Assembly (NCBI GenBank): GCA_037074765.1
Contig: JBAMDO010000113.1
Location: 107,236 to 171,235 of the forward strand
Source of the DNA: Mansonella perstans
Taxonomy: Eukaryota; Nematoda; Chromadorea; Rhabditida; Onchocercidae
Direction of reading: 5' to 3'
DNA length: 64,000 nt
The notes beneath the pieces were generated by a model. That model saw nothing but the letters and a program-made list of their open reading frames with translations. It made no database searches and was not told the DNA's origin. Both the position numbers and the translations under genes were made by a program. Shown piece after piece: positions 1 through 12,330 of this stretch (positions are counted from its first letter, which is position 1; the number at the start of each line of letters is the position of its first letter).

Positions 1-1401
1 ACAAACAACATCAATCCTGAAATAAGCTGTGGTAAAAAACTTACATATGAAAAAAAATTAATTTAACTTGGTAATGATACAATTAATTGAATGCAATATT
101 AAAAGTTTGATTCGAAGTCAACAGTCTTTTGTATGGACAGAACAACTAGTAAATAAACTTAGACATTAATGAATAAAAGATTTTAAATACAAAAGTGAGA
201 AAACTAATAAGATTTCCGCATACATTTACATCAAGGTAACTGTTAGCGATGTTCGATATTAATCTACGGGTATGTTATTTGATATCGATAATTTACATGC
301 CTTAAAGTTGTGATTTCAAAATTTTCTTTATCATCAATACGACAAGTAATCGTTCCATGTTCTTCACCATTTTTGTTTAACATTCGGATGCCTTCGCGGG
401 TAAATAATTCCTAAAGCAAACAAATCTATTTAAAATAAAATTATTTAAACTGAACTATAAAATTTAAAATATAAGCTGATAAAAGTTCAAAAAATTCTCA
501 ATTTTACTTTTTTTACTCTTTATATACCGTTTATTGCTAATCTTAAATTTTAAATCCGTCATCACTAACTCTTTCCACTCTTTAGCCATACCGATTTTGT
601 AAAGTTTTATATTTTATTGCCATTTTTTGCGATTTGTGCTATGGAACTACGGAACAAATAAAACAATCATTTACAGCTAGCATCATTGACAAAAGTAAAA
701 TTGATAAATTAACCTTCATTTGCTCTGGTGTTGAATCTGTAGCAAAATCAATATCGGATGGTTTTATACCCATTAATAGATCTCGCACTGCACCACCTGC
801 CATACTGTAAAAAATGATAATTTAGGAAAAAACAGAAAAAATAAAAACAAGAAAATAGGAAAAAATTTAACTTTTAAAAACAAAAAGTAGGAAATATCTA
901 AAATAATTAACTGATGGATTTAACAATCCTTATCAAATAACATCAACTGATACAAATAATTCTTATCAATCATACTTATATTGTAATTGCTACAATTTAC
1001 TGATATGAAAACAAAAAATTATAGTTACAGACAAGTGAAACTACTTTATAAAAAACTAGAAATGAACTTTCTCTCTCTATATCAGTACGAAACATTGAAA
1101 TAAACAGTGAAGGGGGAATAATACAGGTAAGGCATAAATGAGATAAAGATATTAAGATAGAATCTGGATGATAAGTATTTAAACAAATATAAAATGATAC
1201 TTACCGCAATTGAAAATTATTCTTTTTGAAGAGATCGTTAAGTTTGATAAGTTCAGGTGTAAAAAGTGCCTTAAATTGAGGCGTAGCAATTTTCTGGACG
1301 ATTGGAACGATAGGTTTATATGTCATCTTTGGAAATATTAATTTTTTGCCAGTGATATTTCGAATTTGTAATAACAAATGCCTCAAGCAGCGTCCTCTCA
1401 T
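1..1401 (-). CDS. TRNT1: CCA-adding tRNA nucleotidyltransferase, 5' part
   Basis: Adds the CCA 3' end to tRNAs in cytosol and mitochondria. Exons on the minus strand: 1401-1205, 804-714, 410-301, 16-1 (continues off the left edge). The residues after the first exon form the class II nucleotidyltransferase core: AGGAVRDLL with the metal-binding DID at about residues 83-85, then GEEHGTIT and the start of the TLRIDV strand. The first 25 residues are basic and lack acidic residues, as a mitochondrial presequence would; Met26 (MTYKPIV) could be a cytosolic start, giving dual localisation as known for this family. The third intron only keeps the frame if it uses a GC donor (AAG|GCATGT at 300-299). 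Splice phases of all exons agree. The C-terminal half lies outside the window. Confidence 0.92.
299..300 (-). other. GC splice donor (GC-AG intron) in TRNT1
   Basis: The intron between exons 410-301 and 16-1 begins GCATGT and ends CAG. The GT four bases further in would give CAT then GAT TGA, a stop, while the GC donor restores the conserved TLR-IDV joint exactly. The exon side (TTAAG) and G at +5 fit the known GC-donor consensus. Confidence 0.8.
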
Positions 1402-2445
1402 TAATATTAAATTTCATTGCATACAGATTGTATTAGGGTAATTTATTTCTAGAAAAAAAAAAGCAGTATAAAGTACAAAAGGTATGGAATGTATTAATTT
1501 CATCGGTGCCTTTTGAAAAATTCAAAAAAAAAAACAACGAAGACTCCAAGGATCTTAGAAACAACGTAAGACTTCAAGCCTAATTTGAAACAAAACTTAG
1601 CCTGGATAATTTGCAAAAGGTTCTGATGGTACTTCCATGTCATAATGCCTAACTCAGTGTCATTTATTCGTTACTCAAAAAATTTTTCCAGTGATTGATT
1701 GAAAAAAAAACGAAATAATTCTGTATGCATGAAGGCATATAAGGAAAATTTATAATAGAAAGATAGAATGTTTGGATATATTAAACTAACCCAAATGTAT
1801 CTTTTATGGATAAAAGATATCTGTTCAAACAATTATTAAAATTTATTCAACACGGAAAGACAATCATTTCAATAATTGCCACAAAAATATTCGAATTTAA
1901 AAATATTTCACATACAAAACATATAAAAACAATGCAAAGCTTCCATCATCCATTTATAACACGAAAAAATTTAGAAATTTCTTGTCCAATTTTAATAAAC
2001 TGCAAATTCGGGGAAAATCTGGAAATTTAGCTGATATTAAATAAATTCAAATATAATGTAAGAAAGAAAAAAAAAATGAAACAACAGCAAAAACGCATCC
2101 ATTTTTGCATCATCAAATAGCTCATTTCTTAGTGATCAGATTTTCTTTTAAATTTAAATTTTTTCAAAACGATATTTACGGCTATTTCTATGCTGCAAGG
2201 ACTGCAAGTGGAAGATAAAATATAAGTTTTTCGAATCATTACAATAAAGTCGTGAATTGATAAGCATAACAGAAATGAGTTGCATAATAAAAAACAATGC
2301 GATTAATTTCAGTCAAGAAATTTTTTTGATGATTTCATTAATGTAATTGCGAACAGATAAACTATTAACCTGATGGAATATGCCTGATACAAAAAATGAG
2401 TGAGATTCAAAAACTTTTCAATACTTCATTACAAGAAAAAAGTAT

Positions 2446-5400
2446 TTACAAAGTAGATCGACGCCAAACAACTTTATATCCTACGTATATGCCAATTCCT
2501 AGTGCTGCAACACCAACCGAAACAGCTAATACTTCGCTGAATATAGACGAGCTGAAATTACGGTATTACAAAAAAAATGTAAAACATATCTTAAGATCAA
2601 TAAATACAATTCATTATTCCGCATATATAATTTTAAAATTCCAAATACATAATCTGGAAGTCCATTTGTTTTCTTTCTGCTTTTGCAAACATGAAATACT
2701 CCTTAAAATAAAGTAATTTTTTTAAAGAAATAAATACAAATAGCACTTACTTTGATGGATCAAACAATTTATATGGCCTTTTAGGCGTGACTGGAACATC
2801 ATCTATAACAGAACTTGAATGGTCGCATGACATTAGTGCATTTTCATCTCCTTCGTAATCATAATCATCATCAACAACATGACTATCACCATTACTCAGT
2901 GAAATGGGTTCATCACTCCTTTTATCGATTAAAAGATGATTATCATCATTATTCAGTGAAATGGGTTCTTCACTCCTTTCATCGATTAAAAGATGATCAA
3001 GATCATTATTCAGTGAAATGGGTTCTTCACTCCTTTCATCGATCGTCTTTGCTGTTTCATCTTTTAATGCTAAAAAAATATAAATTTAAAATCAAGTTAC
3101 AAAATATCAGGATTATAAAAACCGACAAAAAGCAAAGATATCCGGGATTTAAGATAGAAATAACAAAGTCAGAGATGAGTTTTTTTTCATTTCTCCAATC
3201 TTTTGACTCTGTCTTAGTCTATTTTGTAATGATTCGGCCTCATGCTAATTTGTCTCTCCTAGAAAAAAGTCAATGTCTTCTTCTTTTAATGCAGCTCGTT
3301 TAACAACTTTTAATTTATGGGTCCACCAAAAGCAAGCAAGCTTCCAGTTGCTGTACCGCAAATTTTTCTGCTCTCTTCATTCAGGTTGAAAATAAGCATA
3401 AATATTTCAATTTCTACTAAATTTTGCAGCAAAAACAATAAAACTCATCAATATCAATCTTGCTAGAAGTAACCAAGTCAAAAAGTTAAAGTTCAATTAT
3501 ACGTAATTAACATTTCCGAACTTTCTAACGCAACCCGATAATAAATTTCTATAAAAAAACCCATATCTTACTAAAAACTACTTTAAATTTTGAGAATTAG
3601 AAATTTTTTTAAAAAATAAAACGCAAAGAATCACTGAAATAATTGAATTAAATTTAAATTTCAATACAGTGACCTCGCAATTCAATAATAATATTAAGAC
3701 GAGTAAAAAAAAATCCGGTAGGATCTAACTGCAGCAAATAAATATTATTGGCTTTTCCCCGGTAGAACTTACACTGAATTTAGTTAATTGTCTCACTATC
3801 TAAATCTATCTCACCAATTATCTCACCAATCATCGCAATTATCTCACCGTCCTCCTCGTACAATTGCCATGTTTCTTAAATGATGTAATACTGGAACAGT
3901 AACATGTGATGATAATTTTATAAACTAAATGTTAACTGATCAAAAATAAACAAAAATGTCAACTCAAAAAGAAGGGCCACGATCGTTAAGAGCACTAGCA
4001 CTATTTTACAGTGCCAAATTTAATGTTATATTGCGAGCTAACAGCTTGAAGCTACACTTGAAAACAAAATCGATAATGAAAAGTAAACAGATAACTTATG
4101 CGACACACAACAAAAGTTATGGCAATAGCTGGAAAGATTTGAAACACAAAATATGAAGCTGTGATCTAATTATTTTAAAGGGAAAAAAATGGACGTTCCA
4201 CGGATGATATGCGCAAAATCAAGACTTAAATGTAAACTTGAAATCTGAGATGTTTTAAAATTTAGAAATAATTCGAAAATAAAAATTAACGCGTAAGTGA
4301 CGCTGCAGTCGTAACTGAACTAATTTCTGACGTTCGTCCAAGTCCGGTCGGATATACTTCGTTTCGGTTTTCTATTTCAGTTTTCATCATGCAGTTAGTC
4401 AAACATGGCACTGCAAACAGAATATCACCAAAAAATTTCGCGATTGAAATCAAAGGTAAAAATAACTGAACAAACAGAAATGAAATCGATCGAAGTTTTC
4501 AGCAAGAAGAATTAAAACCCATGAAAAGTGTTAATGTAAAGATGAAGGGAAATTCTCGGAAGCAAATGTTCAATGTCAAATCGCAAATATTTCATTACCT
4601 TTTTTGGGTGGCGACAATGGACTTTTCCTCTTCTCTACTTCAAATGATTCTTGCATGATTTGTGACCTGTTTTTTATGGTGTCAGACGACACAGTTGATC
4701 TGCTCAACGATTTGGACGACATAATTGCGAACTGGTTGGGAAATAAATTCCTTAGTTCACTTCTCGACGATGACGTACTTTCGTCTGAACTTAAGAGACC
4801 CGAAAGTTCAGTTGGTTTCTGAAACGAAGAAAATAAAGAATAATCTTTATGTCTTATCAATTAAAGCCTTTTTTACCCTTCAACAATTCCGTTAAAGCCC
4901 GACTGAAAACACATTCCTTCAATGTAAAGTTGGAAGTAAATAAACTGTTAGAAATCAATATTAAATTAGCTGCTAGCAATAATAATTAGATGGAAATTAA
5001 ATGAATTGCTAGGCAAAAAGATCATATTAATTATAAGTTAGAACTAAAGCGAGAAAAATGAATTATGGAAAAACCGAATCAGTTGAACAAAATCAAATAA
5101 GAAAAACTAAAGCGATGACAGGCAGAGATGGAAGAAGCAAGGGTAAGATGTAATAAATCTATTGAAACTTTAGCAGCTCTTCAAAAATGGCAATCTTTCA
5201 GGAAAATTAACCAAAACTACTATAAATACAAGCATAGTATAAATTAAGCTTCAGAAATATAGAAAGAAGATAAAATAAGGATAAAATGATTTGTATGATA
5301 ATTATGCTATTCGTACTATAATATAACGAAACAAAGCTGGGCGAAATCAGAATTTGATAAGCATTGCATTTTGTTTACAATCAAAAAACCAAAGAATGTG

Positions 5401-8400
5401 TATTCTAAGTCATAGTTTTGCTAATCTGAATTTCTTCTTTCAAAATCCTAATATTGTTATAGCATTTTTCAATAAGTGATTACGATAGAAGTAAATGAAA
5501 AATTAAATAATTAATAATAAATAAATTTCCAACTGAATCTAATATATTTCTCTTAGAACAAAAAGAAAATTTGAAACCAAATGATTATGAAGTATACAAA
5601 TAGATTCGATTGTACTGTTGATAGTTCCAACGTTATTGAAAAATTGTTGACATGAACTAATTATCTAGAATCTAAAAGTCTAAATCATTGCACTTAGTTA
5701 GCTATGGACTTTGAAAATGAACAATAGAAGAGCAACAACTGTCCACAATTATCAGTTTCATTCTAACAACTGATACTTGACTATACAAAATAATGTTCGA
5801 AAAAATGAAAGGCAAAACAATGATTCATAATTGTCAAACTTCTTGAAGATTTCAAGCGAGATTTAAAATAAAACTAATAGTTTTTAACATTAGTATTAAT
5901 AGTTTTTAACATTAGCTATCACGCATTCTAATATTTATTTTTAGCGAGATTTCAATATTCACAAAAAAAATAAAAAAAAAAACTGTAAAGTTTTAGAGAA
6001 TAGAAATAGAGGTTATGTGATAGTTAGTAGAACAAAGTGAACTTTCTTTCAATCCTTCATTTTCTATTCTTTGTAATAGAATTCGTTATTTATCATTGCA
6101 ATGAAAAGAAATCCGTAATGTTACAAAAATACATATTATTTGTTACAACATATGTCAAAATGTAAACTTTTATGTGAAATCAATTTGAAAAGAATTAATT
6201 CTGCTATATAAAAATAATAAATTCATTCCAATTACTATTTTCCAAGAATTCAATAAGTTTTAATATATAAGTAAAAGATATGATATAGCATGCAATCGTA
6301 CAAAATTTCTCAATGACAACCTAATGAATAATAATAAATGAGTTAGTACAATTACTAAAAAAAAAAAAAAAAAAAAGTACAAAGTACAAAGAAAGCACAA
6401 AGAAAGTACAATTAATTGCAAGCAATTTTCCGATTACAAAAAGAAAAAATTTAAAATTAATTTTGATAATTAAAGCGAATAATATTTGCAGTCTTTCTGA
6501 TTGCTAATTGCTAATTGTAATTCAAAAGCTCTGCGAAGTTATTATAATAATTAAGTTAATGTAATTAAGTTACTGTAATAATTAAGTTAATGTAATTAAG
6601 TTACTATAATAATTAAATAATGTAATTAAGTTACTATAATAATTAAGCCTAAATTTGACAAAAAAACAATAACATAGCTAAATTCAAAAAAACAAAACAA
6701 ACTTAAACGAATTCAATTTAAGAAATTTCAATCAGTGCACTGATTTCAGTTGCATTGCCAAAATACGTAAAACTTGACTATGGATGCAATTGCTCTATGC
6801 AACTACTCAATGCAACTACTTGCTATTTGTGCAACAAAATAAAACAATAGACACATTTGACTAATAAATTGAAGGGATTGAAGTATCGATTAAAATTTAG
6901 CAAATTTAAATTATATAAAATTTGGAAAGAAAAGATCGTTAAGATAGTTTTCATCAAGAATGTCAACAACTACTGTTTATTTTTACCAGTAAAACTGATT
7001 TTTGATAGGCTCCCTACTGACTGCATTTCGTTAAAACAATTCAACAATGAAATATTTGTTCAGTGAATCGGGAATAAGTTCGCAAAGCTATTCAAACTTT
7101 TAAACTGTAAATACTATCAGCAATATCGATATGATAAGTCTGATCAATGCCGATATGATAAGTCTAATCAATACCGATATGATAAGACCGATGGCTTTAT
7201 TGACTCACATATTATCATTTGAAATTTCGATTATACGTCCTATGAGTTATAAATCACTCTACTCTTTTATGCTCGCGCATTAGAGTTCAATAAATTATTT
7301 GACAAAAGAGGAAATAAAAGCTTAAAGAAATGAAAATGCGCAGCAAATGTTTAATATAAATTAGAATCAAAAATTTGCAATTTTAATGAAAAAAAAAAAT
7401 CTCACATTCAAAGCTCGTAATTCAGCATTCTGCTCGATCACAAATACTGCAGTATTCTTAACATTTTTGAGAATCTGTACAGCATTTTCATGTGTTTTAC
7501 CACCAAGTAATATACCATTCACCTATACAGTATCATATTTTAAATTTCAAAACCAAAACAATAAACTTAGAAAAATCTTTTCCAATTTTTATAAACCCTA
7601 AAATTACCGAGATGATACGATCACCAATCTTTAATCTTTTATCACGCGAAGCTGAAGTACCATTACGAATCATTGAAATGAATATGCCAGGATCACCACG
7701 GATGTGTTCTCGATCAGAACCGCCAACAATATTGAAACCAAATCCTAGATTTCAAATTATCAAAACCGTTTTGTACGAATCGAGAATAAAGTACTTTAAA
7801 ATACATATCAAACTCTACGTGAAACTCATATCGCCATCGGCAAATTGTAATTTATACATCAAAATGCTTGAAAATTAAAACGGATTAAAAAGGAAAGTTA
7901 TTACTAAATAATAGCAACAAAAATTACAACAATACCGGTAAAGATATTTCAAAATAGGAAGGGTAACATACCACCATTTTCTTTCTTCAGTTTAATTTTC
8001 ACCATTCCTTCAGCATTCAATAATTTATTATCACTGTTGTTATCACTGTCTTCAAGCTAAAATATTATAATTAGGATGAAAGTATTATTACCAAACACAA
8101 ATGAAAAAACTCAATTCTTACTGTTCCTTCTTCGTTCTTACTACATTTTTTTTCATTTTTCCATTTCTAGTAATGTATCCTATTAGTCTGCGAAATGATG
8201 CGAATTTAAGTACTGAAAGTTTACTTTCCCGAGAGCATTTGATTATTAAATCCCAAATGTTCCATATTAAAATTTTCTCGGTTCAGATTTCCCTGAAAAA
8301 AAAATTTAATTATGCAAACATTCCTTTGAAGCAATGAAGTTCCAAAAAATTATACATAATTAAGCTGATAAGATATATCTAGCTATTCTGTTGTCCTGGC

Positions 8401-10737
8401 TCTGTTCCCACATTATTTCATTGCAATGTGCAATTACTTACAATTTACATTGGAGTTTAAATAAAACTGAAATCTATTCAACCCTTCCAAAGAAAGTCAA
8501 TTATTCACACTACCTCGAGAATTTCCTACTTCTTAATTATAGAAACTGTAAATGTTATGAGTGCGGCTTTATTGTTAGTAAAAGTGTAGTTTTGGGTTTT
8601 AATGTGGTATTTTTTTCTATTATTTTAATGCTTATTATTTTTGAGCTGGAAGTTGTTATTTTTATCATGTTAATATCAATATTTACAATTAATGGGGATT
8701 TTTATAGTATTTTTTCTTTATATTATTTTTAGTTTTTACTTGGAGTGATATTTTGGTAAGTTGATATGATTTTTTTAGAACTTTAGTATAAATTCAATAT
8801 TTTTGATTGCGGATCCTGAGATTTTCTGGTTCTTAAATTAATTTCTTTAGTTTTGAAAACTATCATTAGATTTTTGTCTTTAACTTTTACTGAATTAGTT
8901 TAAGGTTTGAAAATTAGAACTTAAGAACCTTAAGTTAGTTAAACTTTTTGTGTTTTTTATTTGGTATGTTATTAATTTTTATTTTTTGATTACATTTTTA
9001 ATTTTTGTTTTTTTTGCCTTATGGTAAGTGGATTTATAACTTTGATTTTAAACATTTTTTTTTAGCTTTATTATTACTTTTAATTTGATATTTGTTTATT
9101 TTTGTTTGTTCTTTTGTTTCTAGTTTCTTTCTAGTTCAGAACCATTTAAGGTAACGCTCAGGGTCTAAAATTAGAATTAGCCAGAAATTATTGTAATCTA
9201 AATACTATACAATCTTTCTAGCTTACCAATTGAGCGTTAGCAAAGCTTATCGACTATATTATTGCAAGAAATGTTAACATAACAAATTTACAATTTCGAT
9301 CCTAGACTTGTATGCAACTACAAAGTAAAATGATTCTGGATCAAATGTTATTCTAAATTAAATTAAAAATGTTTTCTTTCTCTACCAACTAACTACTCAT
9401 CGTTTCATTTAACAATCGACTAATATCAAAGAGAAATATATCTCGAAAATATCTCAAAATACCTTTTTCGAAAATAATGTTCGTTCACTAAGCAACGAAA
9501 ATGTACGTTTAGGTGTTTCAGTGAGCGAAAGGTTTGAATTAATTTCTGAATCCAATAATGTAATGTTTGATCGATTACGTCTCAATCGAAAAGTATTCAA
9601 TAATCGTTTACCGAAACGTTTCAAAAAACGATCATGATGATATATCAAATCTAAAACAAATATCTTTTTAATTAAATTTGATTTAAAAAAAAAAAAAAGT
9701 TTTAATATTAATCGTTAAGTACTTATAATATACTGAAATACTGAAAATAGGAACTATGAATGAATTAGTACAAAATGATAATAATGAATAACTTTCAACA
9801 CCAATAAACTCTCAGTCCTTGTCCTCCACTTACGGAATAAATTAAGTTTTCACGTGAGTCCCTTTTCCTCTTTTCCTTACTTCCCTCACACTTATGATAT
9901 TTATCCTTTTCACCTGATTCCCTGAACAAAATTATCCATTAAGAATAACTTTTTCAAACTCTTTTATAATATTACATCTATAGTTGTTTATGTTGTTTTA
10001 TTCTTATTTCTCTCATATTTCATTATATCTTATCAATTCTCATCTATTCCTAATTCGTATCTATTCATTATGCACTCTTGTTTTCTCAACCACTGCTTCA
10101 ATTGAAATTCTATCTTTGTTTTAGTACTTATTTCATTTCTCTACTAATTCTAATTCTATCTTAAAAATGGTATTTTTCAACATCTTTCCAGTTTGCCACA
10201 CACTATTTCAATAGTATTCAATATCATGCATTTGTCTTATATCTCTTTGCATTGCAGCATTTTCTCATTGTTTATCAGATATTCACTGGACAAAGGTCAA
10301 ATCATTGAATACACGAGAATTTGAGATTCGGAAAGCAATTTCTTTTTTTTTTTAAATTTCGAATTTTTTTTTTTCAATTCTGATTTGATTTCTTTCAAAT
10401 GGCAAGAATTGACTTATTGCAAGCACAACACAAATTCTATTTCTTGGTGCAAAACAAATCTTGACCTTATTATTCATAAATCGAATTCTCTTCCGCATTC
10501 CGATCAAAGATGCTGAAGCACTACCTATTACTAATATTAATTCTGTATTTCAAGTTCCAATTTATGCGGGAGATATTTTTTTGAGCAATTTTTACTCTAG
10601 AAATTGACATTTCATTCACTTGTAAATAAATTTTAACCTTGCTGGTCAAGATAATCATAGAATTCTTCCGGTAATTGACTTCCAATCTGCGATCGTCGTC
10701 GTTCCTTTCCGTGATTCTTTGCATTCAGCTGCTGCAT
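2446..10737 (-). CDS. PDZ protein with C-terminal tail anchor (SYNJ2BP/OMP25-like plan)
   Basis: Eight exons with agreeing phases: 10737-10638, 9650-9463, 8056-7972, 7744-7608, 7522-7406, 4818-4599, 3069-2751, 2551-2446, giving 423 residues. Residues 1-112 are basic and unrecognised. A PDZ domain spans about 113-205: carboxylate-binding loop GFGFNIVGG, then IGDRIISVNGI and AVQIL. Residues 210-282 are Ser-rich. From 293 come three 19-residue acidic repeats (DERSEEPISLNN type), then an Asp/Glu-rich stretch. The protein ends in one hydrophobic segment (about 395-416) followed by VVWRRSTL and stop, a typical tail anchor with a basic luminal/intermembrane tip. Known tail-anchored PDZ proteins such as SYNJ2BP sit on the mitochondrial outer membrane and bind C-termini of partners; that role is inferred here. 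It is about three times longer than SYNJ2BP, so orthology is not claimed. Confidence 0.82.
2870..3040 (-). repeat. Three tandem 57-bp coding repeats
   Basis: Inside the seventh exon of the PDZ gene, a 57-base unit encoding 19 residues occurs three times (DERSEEPISLNN..., second and third copies diverged). The unit length is a multiple of three, so copy changes would keep the frame. Confidence 0.9.
4380..5250 (+). pseudogene. Possible decayed coiled-coil gene, antisense to the PDZ gene
   Basis: On the plus strand a CAG acceptor at about 4379 precedes ATG GCA CTG at 4405, opening a charged helical frame (MALQTEYHQKISRLKSK) that ends on GTAAAA. A 47-base intron-like piece ending TTTTCAG would join it in frame to QEELKPMKS. 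From about 4880 to 5247 one frame keeps coil-like text (for example QAEMEEARVRCNKSIETLAA, KLELKREK) but is broken by TAG, TGA, TAA and TGA codons. The stretch overlaps exon 4818-4599 of the minus-strand PDZ gene. I do not recognise the family; it may be a relic or chance in Lys/Glu-rich AT DNA. Confidence 0.25.
6547..6648. repeat. 31-bp AT-rich tandem repeat, about three copies
   Basis: The unit aataattaagttaatgtaat followed by taagttactgt repeats three times with small changes inside intron 5 of the PDZ gene. Confidence 0.8.
7117..7188. repeat. 24-bp tandem repeat, three copies
   Basis: The units tgatcaatgccgatatgata+agtc and two variants lie end to end at 7117, 7141 and 7165. Confidence 0.85.
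8540..9130 (+). other. Nuclear insert of mitochondrial DNA: nad3 and downstream sequence (NUMT)
   Basis: A T-rich strip inside intron 2 of the PDZ gene. From about 8540 one frame reads YECGF, then FFSIILMLIIFELEVVIF, the hallmark core of NADH dehydrogenase subunit 3. After about 8715 the frame must shift by one base in a T-rich run to continue as LEWYFGKLIWFF, the usual nematode ND3 end, where both W are TGA codons, i.e. the mitochondrial code. The stop is at 8776-8778. So this is a mitochondrial copy, frameshifted and non-functional, on the plus strand. T-rich DNA to about 9130 probably belongs to the same insert; the ends are approximate. The 5' part of nad3 is missing. Confidence 0.8.
8777..8833 (+). 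other. Possible mitochondrial tRNA remnant inside the NUMT
   Basis: Directly after the nad3 stop, AGAACTT at 8777-8783 can pair with CTGGTTCT ending at 8833 (acceptor-like stem), with a GTAT/ATAT D-like stem between. The length of about 57 bases fits nematode mitochondrial tRNAs with a reduced T arm. I could not assign an anticodon stem convincingly. Confidence 0.35.
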
Positions 10738-10753
10738 TTTCGGCTAACAGTTG

Positions 10754-11120
10754 AAAGCATTCAGGATTTTACAAAACAAATTTTTCGGAATGTTGGAAAG
10801 AAAATTTCGTTTCAAAAATTTGCAAATTTTCAGCGGAAGTGTTAGAAAGTAAAAGTTTTGTCCGTAAATCTTGTTTCGCAAACAGTAATTATTCCGGAAA
10901 AAGAAAATTCTCGAAAATTAAAAAAAAAACTCTCGAAAATTTAAAAGAAGACATAGTAACGAAAATTCCCAAAGCAGAAAATACCGTTCCGCTGGCTAGC
11001 AATTACAATAGTACTGACAGACACGAACCGGTTAAAAACAACCGAAATGTGTTTCAGAATAATAGCGAATTGGTTTTAAAGCAACATTTTTACATGCATG
11101 CAAATTTTTATCGAAGATAA
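10754..11120 (+). CDS. Possible coding exon, no ATG, head-to-head with the PDZ gene
   Basis: The frame is open from the stop at about 10751 to TAA at 11118-11120, about 121 codons, with mixed codon use and Lys/Asn-rich text (SFVRKSCFANSNYSGKRKF) but no ATG until near its end. TTTTCAG at about 10828-10834 could be an acceptor. It starts about 20 bases upstream of the PDZ gene start on the other strand, so the two would share a promoter. No family recognised; it may be the last exon of a short gene or chance. Confidence 0.25.
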
Positions 11121-12330
11121 CTTCAGAATCATTTCGCGGATTTTTCAACCATTTTAAATGATAAAAACCTAATTATAACAAGAAGTTAATTGTTAATCTT
11201 TTTTACAACTTTCAACTTACTCAATATTTTGTAATTAGAAGATTAAAACAGCAAAACTGAAGTTGACGCAGGAAAGAAGGATGTTACGGTTGTCATATTT
11301 GGACCTTTTGTTTCCGATTAATTAATATTTATCCCAAGTATGGATTTTATAAATAAATTGAAGCATTTCTTTTTTTTTTTGGCTTTTTTTTTTCTAAAAC
11401 ATCCTTAAATAGTGCAGTGCTAGCAATATTTATTTTATAAACAAATTTATTTTGGATGAAATGGAAAATTGCTTGTAAAATTTTCATTAATTGAAAGCTA
11501 TTTGTTCGATCGTATAAAATTGATGTAAATATTTTCAGAGGCATATTAGTAATTGTCGCCAGAATGTTGTCAAGGAACTTGTTGTAAATTTCTTACTAGA
11601 AAGTAATTTGTTACTGAAAACTTTATTTAAGTTAACTGGATTTTATATAAACTAGACAAGTATGTGCAACGTAAGCCTATAAATATAAGATGGACTGTTT
11701 CTATCAAATATTATCGTTTTATATTTCGATCAAGAATTAATCAATTTTTTAAAAATTACTATTAATTAACTATTATTTCATTGCTATACATTCAATGTGT
11801 TATGCTCGTTTCATTAACTGACCAATTATTTATTTGCAGTTTACATCAAGGTTTAACGAATTAACCGAACAAATAACTTGCATAAAATTATTTCTCAAAC
11901 ATATTAAACCAAGGTTAAAAATAACGAAATGAATAAATTACATATAAATGAGAATTACTGCAAGAGGACAATAATCTATGCTATCCACTTTATTTTAATT
12001 ATTTCCAATCAAATCTAGTAAAGCTTCTGTGCAAAGAAAAGACAAGATGAATAATTTATTAAATTTCATCATTCCAGTAATATAAGAAGTGAAAAACAAA
12101 TAGTGCAGGTGAAGGATTAATTAATTTACAGCAAATAAAATCTTCGAAAACGAATAAAATAAGTGCACTAACAAAAAAGGAAAAAAAACTGAGTAGGACA
12201 TGAAGAAAAATGTTAAAATCACACTGGTGGTCATTATGATTATCAAATATTTGCCGGTAAAATTTCTCTCCTCCTTCTACTTTCACTATAAAATTATTAA
12301 TTGCTTTTTTCTTTTTTAAAAAAATAATTT
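11121..12330. other. Intergenic, nothing recognised
   Basis: AT-rich sequence downstream of the kinase gene with homopolymer runs. Open frames here are short and compositionally biased. Confidence 0.6.

Noticed and set aside
6857..7066. Plus ORF of 69 codons
   Set aside because: Non-ATG start, Lys/Ile/Asn-dominated chance frame inside a PDZ gene intron.
8391..8732. 113-codon plus ORF read as a nuclear gene
   Set aside because: Its second half is mitochondrial ND3 text; the first half is ordinary intron. It has no proper start and is frameshifted.
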